Below are positions 51,356 through 60,068 of a stretch of DNA of 64,000 nucleotides, piece by piece. The DNA is taken from positions 62,001-126,000 of the forward strand of contig JANRLQ010000097.1 in NCBI GenBank assembly GCA_033762375.1, in the 5' to 3' direction. Position 1 is the first letter of the stretch. Each line of letters begins with the position of its first letter. The notes below the pieces were generated by a model, which ran no database searches, was not told the DNA's origin, and worked only from the letters and a program-made list of their open reading frames with translations. The translations under genes were made by a program, and so were the position numbers. This stretch comes from RDXT01 sp033762375 (lineage in GTDB: Bacteria > Bacteroidota > Bacteroidia > J057).

Positions 51356-52339
51356 TTAGGCGTTGGGTTCCTGCCGCAGGGCTTCGTCCATTTCGGGTAC
51401 TGTCCCGGGTTTGTCTGGTAAAATATGATTGAGGAATCTGTCTATCAGCGGAATAAACCACACAAACAACAATACGCCAGCGACATTAAAGGTGACATGT
51501 GCATTGGCGATTTGTTTTTCTATGTCCATCCCCTGTGACATCCAGTTTACGAGGGCAATAAACGGCGCAAACGCCAGGAGGCCCGCCACGATGGAGACAA
51601 TATTAAACGTCAGGTGAAAAATACCTGTGCGGAGCGCCTGCCGGGAAGAGCCGATGGTCGCCAGCAAAGTATCGGCACAGGTGCCCAGTTCTGCCCCTAA
51701 CATTACGGCTACGCCGGCTGCCAGGGTGATAAGATCCTGCTTGGCCAGGGTGATGACCATGCCTACAGTAGCAGAAGAAGACTGAATGATCAGGGTGATC
51801 AGGGCACCGGCACCAGCTCCTGTGACCGGTGTCTCCAGGTTTTTCATCCAGGTCAGGAAGTCCGGACTGTCTCGCAGGGGCGTGACGGATTCCTCCATCG
51901 TGAGCAGCCCAAAAAACAACATCCCGAAGTACATCAGCATTTGACCTGCTTGTTTCCAGCGTTCGCCACGGGCCGCCAGCCACAGGATCAGTCCGATCAC
52001 CATCGGGATCGCGGAGTACTTGCCTACATCCAGCGCGATCAGCTGGCTGGAAAAAGTAGTGCCGATATTGGCGCCCATCACCACACCCAGTGACTGGCGG
52101 GAGGTGATCGCCCCGGCATTCACCAGGACAATCGTCAGGATAATCACCGCAGAAGAAGAATCCAGCAAAATGGTGATGATCGTCCCGGTCAGGATTCCGG
52201 AGACCACGTTTCGGGTAAACCGGGCCATCAGGTGTTTGGCCTGGTAGCTGACAGCATCTTTGAGTACATCAGACAGGCTGGCTACAGCAAACAAAAACAG
52301 GACAAGGCCTGCCAGCAATGGGAGGAGAATATCGGCCAT
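51356..52339 (-). CDS. Na/Pi cotransporter family protein
   Basis: 327-residue membrane protein with 8-9 hydrophobic segments and two inverted copies of the family repeat, each with its Ser-rich core: LDSSSAVIILTIV and IQSSSATVGMVITL (QSSSA motif). It takes up phosphate with sodium. The regulatory PhoU-like tail of the longer bacterial form is absent. The start at 52339 (MADILLPLL) is placed right before the first membrane segment. It is divergent from nuoL. Confidence 0.9.
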   Translation of the reverse strand: MADILLPLLAGLVLFLFAVASLSDVLKDAVSYQAKHLMARFTRNVVSGILTGTIITILLDSSSAVIILTIVLVNAGAITSRQSLGVVMGANIGTTFSSQLIALDVGKYSAIPMVIGLILWLAARGERWKQAGQMLMYFGMLFFGLLTMEESVTPLRDSPDFLTWMKNLETPVTGAGAGALITLIIQSSSATVGMVITLAKQDLITLAAGVAVMLGAELGTCADTLLATIGSSRQALRTGIFHLTFNIVSIVAGLLAFAPFIALVNWMSQGMDIEKQIANAHVTFNVAGVLLFVWFIPLIDRFLNHILPDKPGTVPEMDEALRQEPNA

Positions 52340-52467
52340 GGGATGGGTTTTGTGTCCGAAAGGTAGCAGGTTTCCGGAGAAAATACACGCAGGTATTTTC
52401 ATTTTAGGGGGAGAGGTTTGACCCGTTCAGCTGAAAATCCGTACCTTGTGCGCCAATTCTTCCGAGA

Positions 52468-54444
52468 ATGCCCTGGACAATAAGCCTGATATGGGGAATA
52501 ATCCTGATGCCCGCGCTGGGGGGTACTATTTCGCTTGTTTCTGGCAAGTCCTCAGTACGAGTCGGTAGCGCCGCGTTGCTGGTGGCGTTGGGTATTACCC
52601 TGGGTCTGGCAATGGCAGCCGTCAGCCTGATGTGGGCGGGCGGACAGGTACAAGTGGCAGCTGCCTGGATGCCGGACCTTATAGCCGGTGACCTCTCCCT
52701 GCGGGTAGGGTTCAGGCTGGACCTGCTGGCCGCTTGTATGGCTGTGCTGGTGGCATTGATTGCCCTGCTGGTGACACGGTATTCAGAAGTGTATATGAAG
52801 GGAGATGCCCGGTACAGCAGTTATTTTGCATATCTGGGATTTTTTGTCTCCGCGATGCTGACGATTGTGTTTGCAGGAGACCTGCTGACCCTGTTTGCAG
52901 GCTGGGAGTGGGTGGGTTTATGTTCATATCTGCTGATCGGTTTTTGGCGCAATAAAACAGCGGCGGCCCATGCCGCCCCCAAGGCCTTCATTGTCAATAG
53001 GGTAGGGGATGCTTTTTTTCTGGCCGGGATCATACTGGCAGTTTGGCGATCAGGTACAACAGATATGGCCTCACTGCTGGGACAGGGGCAACCCCTGGCA
53101 TTTTGGCCAGGTTTATTGCTGATATGCGGGGCTGTCGGTAAGTCTGCCCAGTTTCCCCTTCAGGTATGGTTGCCGGATGCGATGGCAGGCCCTACTCCAG
53201 TGTCTGCCCTGCTGCATGCAGCGACCATGGTCGCTGCGGGGGTATACATGGCTGCCCGGCTGTCACCTGTATTACCGGCGGAGGTGCTGACCGTGCTGGC
53301 GGTTATCGGCGGGATTACGGCACTGTCTGCTGCGCTGATGGCCCTGGCTCAGACAGACATCAAACGTATTCTGGCCTACTCGACGCTCTCGCAGTTGGGG
53401 CTTATGATGATGGGGATTGGGGCAGGTGTTCCGGAAGCGTCTGTTTTTCACCTGTTTACCCATGCTTTTTTTAAGGCAGGTCTTTTTTTAGTGGCTGGTA
53501 TCATCATTCATACCCTGCAGGAAGCCGATACAACCGGCAACCTTGATGCCCAGGATATCCGTCAGATGGGTGGCCTCCGGCGGGTTATGCCCTGGACGTG
53601 GCGCCTGACCCTGCTGATGGGATTGTCGCTGGCCGGTATGCCGCTGTTTTCGGGTTTTCTCTCCAAAGACGGGATTCTCCTGGGGATCGTAGCCCACGCG
53701 CTCCAGTCAGGTGGCATCTGGTACGGTCTGGTGGTGGCGGCTTTTGTCACTACTGGCCTGACAGGGTTGTATATCAGCCGTTGGGCAGGGTATATATTTG
53801 GAGGGGCACCCCGGTCTGAGGCTGCCGCCCATGCCCATGATGCACGGGGCGCTATGGCGATGCCCGTGTGGGTGTTGGGGATCGGCAGTATCTGGGGATG
53901 GTTTAGCCTGAATCCGCTGGCGCTCTCGGAGGGGTGGGTCAGCCATGTGCTGGGTCACGCATCCCTGCATGTTCAGGAGTGGGTGCATGTGGCTGTCCCC
54001 ATGGTGTCGGCAGGTTTGGCGGGTGCAGGTCTGATCCTGGGCTGGCGTTTGTATGGGGGTGGACGACAGGCAGGGCCGGTCACACGCAGGTGGATGTACC
54101 TGGACTTTTGGTACGAAAAATACCTGGCAGTGCTCGCGCTGAGCGTTGCCCGGCTGGTATACAGGATAGACACCTGGATCGTAGATGGATTTGTGCGTGT
54201 ACTGAGCGGGGTAATCGTACGAAATGAGGGTCCTTCACTGGCCCATGCGGCAGCCTTTACAGATATGTATGGCGTAGACGGACTGGTCAATGGCGTGGCA
54301 AAGCTGACCGGCCGTGTTGGCCGGTGGGTGCGGACCCTTCAGACCGGCCGCATACAGCAGTATATTGGATGGAGTGTATTAGTGATCCTGGCCCTGACAG
54401 GGTGGTATTGCTGGACTTATTGGGAGACCATATGGGGATACTGA
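52468..54444 (+). CDS. nuoL: NADH-quinone oxidoreductase subunit L-like (proton pump subunit)
   Basis: 658 residues, about 16 membrane segments. The antiporter-like core has FAGWEWVGLCSYLLIGFWRNK, FIVNRVGDAFFLAG, VWLPDAMAGPTPVSALLHAATMVAAGVYM and the lysine in AQTDIKRILAYSTLSQLGLM. The long C-terminal lateral helix region of NuoL is present. In complex I it moves protons across the inner membrane. Only nuoM follows (13-base overlap); other nuo genes are absent here, so it is either a split complex I locus or part of another NuoL/M-based transporter. Confidence 0.9.
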   Translation: MPWTISLIWGIILMPALGGTISLVSGKSSVRVGSAALLVALGITLGLAMAAVSLMWAGGQVQVAAAWMPDLIAGDLSLRVGFRLDLLAACMAVLVALIALLVTRYSEVYMKGDARYSSYFAYLGFFVSAMLTIVFAGDLLTLFAGWEWVGLCSYLLIGFWRNKTAAAHAAPKAFIVNRVGDAFFLAGIILAVWRSGTTDMASLLGQGQPLAFWPGLLLICGAVGKSAQFPLQVWLPDAMAGPTPVSALLHAATMVAAGVYMAARLSPVLPAEVLTVLAVIGGITALSAALMALAQTDIKRILAYSTLSQLGLMMMGIGAGVPEASVFHLFTHAFFKAGLFLVAGIIIHTLQEADTTGNLDAQDIRQMGGLRRVMPWTWRLTLLMGLSLAGMPLFSGFLSKDGILLGIVAHALQSGGIWYGLVVAAFVTTGLTGLYISRWAGYIFGGAPRSEAAAHAHDARGAMAMPVWVLGIGSIWGWFSLNPLALSEGWVSHVLGHASLHVQEWVHVAVPMVSAGLAGAGLILGWRLYGGGRQAGPVTRRWMYLDFWYEKYLAVLALSVARLVYRIDTWIVDGFVRVLSGVIVRNEGPSLAHAAAFTDMYGVDGLVNGVAKLTGRVGRWVRTLQTGRIQQYIGWSVLVILALTGWYCWTYWETIWGY

Positions 54445-56069
54445 CTTTATTGATTGTATTGCCACTGGGGGCCCTGGCCCTGCTGGCAATGGTGCCTGAG
54501 ACGTGGACGCGGGTATTTCGCTGGACGACGCTTGGGGTCACCCTGGTGCAGCTCGTGGTGGTACTTGCAGGGTTATTGCCTGTGCTGATGCATCCGGCAG
54601 CAGGAGAGAGCGGTTTTGTCCTGCAGGAGCAGGCTGACTGGATCACCCTGGACATGGGAAGTGCAGGCCTGATGAAAGCTACCTGGCTCCTCGCCGTGGA
54701 CGGCATGGGGGGGCTTCTGATACTGCTCACGGTGCTGATATTGCCGATAGCAGTTATTTCCTCTTTTGAGATCACCCAGTCTGTCAAGGGGTATTTTCTC
54801 CTGTTTCTCCTCCTGGATGCGTCCCTGATCGGCGTTTTTTGTGCCCTCGACTTCCTGCTGTTTTATATTTTTTATGAACTGATGCTCCTGCCGATGTTTT
54901 TCCTGATCGGTATCTGGGGCGGCGCAAGGCGGGAATATGCTTCCGTCAAGTTTTTTTTGTACACCCTCGTCGGGTCCGTATTTATGTTGCTGGTGATGGT
55001 GGGGCTGATGTTTAGTTTTACGGATCCTGTGGCAACCGCTGCTGCCGGGCATCCGGTACATACCCTGAGCATGCTCGACATGATGCAGACAGGGCCTGAA
55101 GGCTGGCCCTCCAACCTCATCAGCGGAAGTTTTTTTGATGCCGGTCGTACCCTGCTGGGGTTAAATGCCCGTTTGCTCGCATTTTTGGTGCTGTTTATCG
55201 GATTTGCCATTAAAATCCCTGCCGTGCCCCTGCACACGTGGTTGCCTGATGCACACGTGGAGGCACCCACCCCGGTGTCAGTCATCCTGGCCGGTATCCT
55301 GCTCAAAGTCGGCGGATATGGGATGGTGCGTATCTGCATGGGATTGTTTCCGGAGGGAATGATTGTATATAGCCCATGGATAGCCGGGGCTGGTATCCTC
55401 GCCATTGTGTATGGGGCCATGGTGTCTATGGCCCAGCAGGACTATAAGCGCCTGGTGGCCTACTCCTCGGTATCTCATATGGGCTATGTGCTGCTGGGAC
55501 TGGGTGCCCTTCAGGTGACAGGGCTTACAGGGGCTGTATATCAGCTGTTTACGCATGGGATTACCTCAGCGATGCTGTTTATCCTGGTCGGCGTTTTGTA
55601 TGTGCGGGTCCATGACCGGCACCTGCCTAATTTTAGCGGTCTCTGGGACCTGATGCCCCGGTATGCTTTTTTTACGCTGGTCGGCTTTTTTGCTTCAATG
55701 GGCTTGCCGGGTCTGTGCAGTTTTGTGTCGGAACTGCTGGTGTTTATGGGAGTACTGGGCAGCAGCATTCCGCTGGGATGGATATTGGTCGCCCTGTCAG
55801 GGATCGTGTGGTCGGCGGTATATTTTTTACGGGCTTTCCGGCAGCTGTTTTTTGGCACATTTGACGCTGGTCATACCAGTACGTGGCGGCCCCTGCTTAC
55901 AGACCTGACGCTGCGGGAGTACGTCATGCTGGTACCCCTGGCGGTGCTGGCCGTAGGCCTGGGAGTATGGCCTGGGCCGGTGCTGGACATGATAGATGAC
56001 TCGCTGGCCCATATGCTGCATCAAAGTCTGACAACCGGGCACCGGTTTTTATCCGCTCCGATACCTTGA
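54432..56069 (+). CDS. nuoM: NADH-quinone oxidoreductase subunit M-like
   Basis: 545 residues, about 14 membrane segments. Family blocks: FFLIGIWGGARREYASVKFFLYTLVGS (in parts), VPLHTWLPDAHVEAPTPVSVILAG, and MVSMAQQDYKRLVAYSSVSHMGYVLLG with the conserved pump Lys. The glutamate in FYELMLLPMFFLIG is the conserved helix-5 Glu. The start at 54432 overlaps the nuoL end by 13 bases, so translation is coupled. The open frame upstream to 54324 is only the shadow inside nuoL. Confidence 0.92.
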   Translation: MGILTLLIVLPLGALALLAMVPETWTRVFRWTTLGVTLVQLVVVLAGLLPVLMHPAAGESGFVLQEQADWITLDMGSAGLMKATWLLAVDGMGGLLILLTVLILPIAVISSFEITQSVKGYFLLFLLLDASLIGVFCALDFLLFYIFYELMLLPMFFLIGIWGGARREYASVKFFLYTLVGSVFMLLVMVGLMFSFTDPVATAAAGHPVHTLSMLDMMQTGPEGWPSNLISGSFFDAGRTLLGLNARLLAFLVLFIGFAIKIPAVPLHTWLPDAHVEAPTPVSVILAGILLKVGGYGMVRICMGLFPEGMIVYSPWIAGAGILAIVYGAMVSMAQQDYKRLVAYSSVSHMGYVLLGLGALQVTGLTGAVYQLFTHGITSAMLFILVGVLYVRVHDRHLPNFSGLWDLMPRYAFFTLVGFFASMGLPGLCSFVSELLVFMGVLGSSIPLGWILVALSGIVWSAVYFLRAFRQLFFGTFDAGHTSTWRPLLTDLTLREYVMLVPLAVLAVGLGVWPGPVLDMIDDSLAHMLHQSLTTGHRFLSAPIP

Positions 56070-56139
56070 TTTGCGAGAGGAAATACTAACTTGCGTCCTA
56101 TATACTTACTACCGGGGCCTCCTGGCTCATTTTCCTGAC

Positions 56140-56625
56140 ATGTATCAGACCTCCGACAAAATTCTGCCGCTCACGCAATTACAGCGCCGGATCAATGCCT
56201 GGCGTGTAAGGGGCGAGACAATCGTTTTTACCAATGGCTGTTTTGACCTGCTGCACCTGGGGCACGTGGATTATCTCGAAAAAGCCCAGGCACTGGGAGA
56301 CCGGCTGGTTATCGGCCTGAACTCAGATACCTCTGTGCGGCAGCTGAAAGGAGAAAACCGCCCTTTTCAGGACGAAAACACCCGCGCCCGCCTGCTGGCA
56401 GCGATGGAGTTTGTGGATGCCGTATATGTGTTTCCGGAGGAGACCCCCCGTGACCTGATCGCCCTCCTACAGCCAGATGTGCTCGTCAAAGGAGCTGATT
56501 ATCAGCCGGAAGAAGTCGCCGGTGCTGAGTTGCTGGCGACCTGGGGCGGACGCCTGGAGCTGATCCCCCTGACACCGGATACCTCAACCAGCAGCCTTGC
56601 GGACCGTATTCGCAACCAGGGCTGA
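56140..56625 (+). CDS. hldE: D-glycero-beta-D-manno-heptose 1-phosphate adenylyltransferase (HldE C-terminal domain type)
   Basis: 161 residues: only the cytidylyltransferase-like domain of HldE, with TNGCFDLLHLGHVDYLEKA (HxGH site) and the late TSTSSLADRI (ISTTxI-like). It makes ADP-heptose for the lipopolysaccharide inner core. The kinase domain that is fused in E. coli must be a separate gene elsewhere, as is common in Bacteroidota. Its stop overlaps the xerD start (TGATG). Confidence 0.9.
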   Translation: MYQTSDKILPLTQLQRRINAWRVRGETIVFTNGCFDLLHLGHVDYLEKAQALGDRLVIGLNSDTSVRQLKGENRPFQDENTRARLLAAMEFVDAVYVFPEETPRDLIALLQPDVLVKGADYQPEEVAGAELLATWGGRLELIPLTPDTSTSSLADRIRNQG

Positions 56626-57542
56626 TGGACGCCTCCGGACTCTCCTGGGCCCGGGCGCTACGGGAGTTTGAGCAGTATCTCCAGATTGAACGCAATGCCG
56701 CTGCCAACTCCCGCGAGGCTTATCTCCGGGACATCACCCGGTATGCGGACTGGGCGGCTGATGTCGCCGGGATCCCGGCACCTGAACAGATATCGCTGAC
56801 ACATCTCCGGGATTTCCTGACCTGGCTGGCAGCCTACTGCTGCCTCGGAGAGCGCTCGCTGGCGCGGACGGTTTCTTCTCTTCGTGCCTTTCACGGATTT
56901 TTAGTAGCTGACAACCTGCTGAATACCGATCCTGCTGAGCGGCTGGATGTCCCTGCTTTTGCCCGCAAACTCCCGGCAGTGCTTGCGATCCCGGAGATCG
57001 AGGCCATGCTTCAGGCCGCTGCCGCCGATGACCTGACCGGGGCGCGTGACCGGGCGATTGTTGAGACCCTGTATGGGGCCGGCCTGCGGGTATCGGAGCT
57101 CACCGGGTTGGATTGGTCGCGGGTGTACCTGGCGGAGGGGTTTCTCCGGATTTTGGGTAAAGGTTCCAAAGAGCGCCTGACGCCCCTCGGAGATGCTGCC
57201 CTGGAAGCACTCCGGCATTACCGGGAGCTGAGCAAGGCCCGGATACCAGCGGTCAGGGGGCATGAAGATGCTGTGTTTGTAAACCAGCGGGGCACCCGCC
57301 TGTCCCGTATCAGTGTGTTCAACCGGGTCAAGGCCCTGGCACTACAGGCCGGGATCAGCCGGTCTGTGAGTCCGCATACCTTCCGGCATAGTTTTGCGAC
57401 ACATCTCATCGAGGGCGGGGCAGACCTGCGGGCGGTCCAGGAGATGCTCGGCCACGAATCCATCACCACGACAGAGATATACCTCCACCTCGACCGTGAG
57501 TACCTCCGCGAAATACACACCCTGTTTCATCCCCGAAAATAA
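56625..57542 (+). CDS. xerD: Tyrosine recombinase XerD
   Basis: 305 residues. N-terminal core-binding domain (FEQYLQIERNAAANSREAYLRDI) and catalytic domain: Arg in YGAGLRVSELTGL, Lys in GKGSKERLTPLG, HTFRHSFATHLIEGGADLRAVQEMLGHESITTTEIYLHLD (in parts) with the terminal nucleophile Tyr. Match to the XerD signature is closer than for the gene at 36100. With XerC it acts at dif in chromosome dimer resolution. Co-translated with the upstream heptose gene. Confidence 0.92.
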   Translation: MDASGLSWARALREFEQYLQIERNAAANSREAYLRDITRYADWAADVAGIPAPEQISLTHLRDFLTWLAAYCCLGERSLARTVSSLRAFHGFLVADNLLNTDPAERLDVPAFARKLPAVLAIPEIEAMLQAAAADDLTGARDRAIVETLYGAGLRVSELTGLDWSRVYLAEGFLRILGKGSKERLTPLGDAALEALRHYRELSKARIPAVRGHEDAVFVNQRGTRLSRISVFNRVKALALQAGISRSVSPHTFRHSFATHLIEGGADLRAVQEMLGHESITTTEIYLHLDREYLREIHTLFHPRK

Positions 57543-57686
57543 TATCCCTGGTTCGAGGACCTGAAAAATCGCCTTGCGCGCTGCCTGATTCGGCCCTATC
57601 TTGCAGCATATCCTGGTACGCATGCGCCTGATGCAGAAACCTGGCCGACGTCTGGGGTAATGACTTTTCTGCTCTAACCTGTGGTT

Positions 57687-59990
57687 ATGCACACACCGAT
57701 CCTACTGGCCGAACTTCGCCGCCCTTACACCCTCTGGATCAAGGTATTAGGCGCACCCCGCCCGGTAGCTGTCCGGTCTTACCGCCTGACGGATGCACAG
57801 GGCACCGTGATCCCGATCGCGCAGGTACTCCCCAATGAAGAGCATACGGCCCTGATTGTCCCGGCACAGGCACTCGACATCCGGCGGATTTATTACCTGG
57901 AGATTCCTGCCTATCAGCTCAAAAGCTGGTGTTCGTTTGATGGGTGGTTTCGGGAATTATACTCCTCCAAACCCCTCGGTGCTGAGATCAGGCCAGATGC
58001 GTCTGCCACCGATTTCCGGTTGTTTGCGCCCCGTGCCACCCAGGTGAAGGTATATCTGTATCACGAGGCCACCGGCGACCCGTACGAGATCTGGGACCTT
58101 GTGCAGGATGCTGACGGGGTATGGGAAATCACAGTGCCCGGCAATCTTAAGGGCATTTATTACGACTATACCATTCATGGAGCTGATGATCCCGGCAACC
58201 ATTTTTATGAGACCAATCCCGTCCACGTCACGGATCCTTATGCCCGTGTGAGCCTGGACAGCTGGGGGCGTGCCCGGGTGTGGACCCGCACGATCCCGGC
58301 GGCTCCCCTGGCTGGAGGTCGCCCTCCGATGGAGGATGTGATAGCATATGAGGTTCATGTACAGGACTTTACGGATTTGTTGCCCGTGCCTGAAGATATC
58401 AGGGGCACCCTGCCTGCCATGACAGTGCCCGGTCTTCGCAACAGCCAGGGGCATCCGATCGGATTTGACTACCTCCTTGACCTCGGCATCAATGTGGTAC
58501 ACCTGATGCCCGTGCAGGAGTTTTTACATTACCGGGATGAAGACTGGCGGCCGGCTTTTGAAGAGGACCGGTTTATGATTGAGCAGGGGATCCACCTGGA
58601 AAACTACGACTGGGGGTATCGTACGACACATGCCTTTGCGGTCGAATCCCGGTTTCGGCAGCGTGGCACTGCACCCGGCGAGGAGCGGGAGCAGTTCAGG
58701 GACCTGGTACAGGCTTTTCATGCGCAGGGTATCGCGGTGATCATAGACATTGTCCCTAACCATACCGGCGAAAACATGGACAAGGGTGTGTATTATTGGT
58801 TTAACTGGAATGTCATAGACAAACTCTATCACTACCGCACCCATGACCTGGACCATATCGGCGAGTATGGCAATGAAGTCAAATTTGAGAACCGGCCCAT
58901 GGTGCAGCGGTGGCTTATTGACCAGTGTCTGCATTTTATAGAGGAGTTTGGGATAGACGGTTTCAGGATAGACCTGGCAGGTCAGATAGACCGCCAGACC
59001 CTGATCAAACTGCGTGAGGCCGTAGGGCCGGATATTATTATCTACGGCGAACCATGGATCGGGTCTGCTGACCCTGCCTTTGAGCACAATCCTTCCTGGG
59101 ATTGGTATAAACACAACTCGCCGATCACTTACTTTAATGACGAAGCCCGTGACGCGATCAAAGGTCCCACCTCCAATCCATACGAAAAAGGCCGGGACCA
59201 GGGATATGCAGGTGGCAACTTCAGGGAACTTGACAAGGTAAAAAAAGCCCTGACCTCGACATTTCACGACGAAAAAACACCGCTGAGTGGTATCTCCTAC
59301 CTCGATATTCATGACAACTGGGCCCTGGCAGATCAGTTTGCCCAGTCCAACTGGGACGGGCGGTTTGGGGTAGATGAAGACCGGTTCAAGATAGCGGCAC
59401 TGCTCCTGTACACGTCCGTAGGTCCGATTGTGACACATGGAGGCACGGAGATGATGCGATCCAAGGGATTGGCTGAGCTCAAAGAAACCGTCAAGGTCAT
59501 GACCAATGGGGTGAAGGTGTATATGCACGGCAAACGTGATACCTATAACATGCGCGCCCCTAACTGGTTTGTCTGGGAAAATGCCGGCAAAACCCCGGAT
59601 CACCCGGAGACCTTCGCCAATTACCGGGATATGTACCTGTTTTGGCGTGGGCTGAACCGGTTTCGGCTGAGTGCGTATGGCAAGGTGTTTCGGGTGTCAG
59701 CGCGACTCCCCGATGGATATTATCGCTGGATAGACACCGTCAATCCCTACCAACTGGGTTATATCGTGGCCGGTCGCATATTGGTACTGATCAATACCGG
59801 CAGCCATACCCATGACTGGGACCGGGTTGTATTGCCCGTAGGGACTTGGCGACTCATCGGGAGCAATACCGGGATAGATCTCGCCGGTATCTCCGATCCC
59901 CATCACAAGTACGAGCACCTCAGGGGGGGGCATCCCCTGCATTTCCGCCTCGGCGGATGCCAGTTCCGGATGTGGGTGCTGGAAGGGTAA
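57687..59990 (+). CDS. pulA: Type I pullulanase (GH13)
   Basis: 767 residues. N-terminal beta domains including a CBM48-like module (TDFRLFAPRATQVKVYLY), then the GH13 barrel: PNHTG, GFRIDLAG with nucleophile Asp429, YGEPW with acid/base Glu455, and HDNWAL with Asp543, and a C-terminal beta domain. YGEPW is the pullulanase-type signature; it cuts alpha-1,6 links in pullulan and branched glucans. No signal peptide, so it probably debranches glycogen inside the cell. A GTG six bases upstream is an alternative start. Confidence 0.92.
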   Translation: MHTPILLAELRRPYTLWIKVLGAPRPVAVRSYRLTDAQGTVIPIAQVLPNEEHTALIVPAQALDIRRIYYLEIPAYQLKSWCSFDGWFRELYSSKPLGAEIRPDASATDFRLFAPRATQVKVYLYHEATGDPYEIWDLVQDADGVWEITVPGNLKGIYYDYTIHGADDPGNHFYETNPVHVTDPYARVSLDSWGRARVWTRTIPAAPLAGGRPPMEDVIAYEVHVQDFTDLLPVPEDIRGTLPAMTVPGLRNSQGHPIGFDYLLDLGINVVHLMPVQEFLHYRDEDWRPAFEEDRFMIEQGIHLENYDWGYRTTHAFAVESRFRQRGTAPGEEREQFRDLVQAFHAQGIAVIIDIVPNHTGENMDKGVYYWFNWNVIDKLYHYRTHDLDHIGEYGNEVKFENRPMVQRWLIDQCLHFIEEFGIDGFRIDLAGQIDRQTLIKLREAVGPDIIIYGEPWIGSADPAFEHNPSWDWYKHNSPITYFNDEARDAIKGPTSNPYEKGRDQGYAGGNFRELDKVKKALTSTFHDEKTPLSGISYLDIHDNWALADQFAQSNWDGRFGVDEDRFKIAALLLYTSVGPIVTHGGTEMMRSKGLAELKETVKVMTNGVKVYMHGKRDTYNMRAPNWFVWENAGKTPDHPETFANYRDMYLFWRGLNRFRLSAYGKVFRVSARLPDGYYRWIDTVNPYQLGYIVAGRILVLINTGSHTHDWDRVVLPVGTWRLIGSNTGIDLAGISDPHHKYEHLRGGHPLHFRLGGCQFRMWVLEG

Positions 59991-60017
59991 TCGGTACACC
60001 TGCGCGCTCCCAAAACG

Positions 60018-60045
60018 ACAAACACCCCGCAGAGGGGGTGTTTGT
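60018..60045. terminator. Bidirectional hairpin between pullulanase and transketolase
   Basis: Perfect 11-bp stem ACAAACACCCC / GGGGTGTTTGT, loop GCAGAG, in the 78-base gap between convergent genes; arms end T-rich on both strands. Confidence 0.7.
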
Positions 60046-60068
60046 ACCATCTTACAAGTCGGTGGGGT

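Noticed and set aside
52468..56069. DabAB-type inorganic carbon transporter
   Set aside because: DabB is NuoL-like but needs a DUF2309 DabA partner; here the partner is a clear NuoM.
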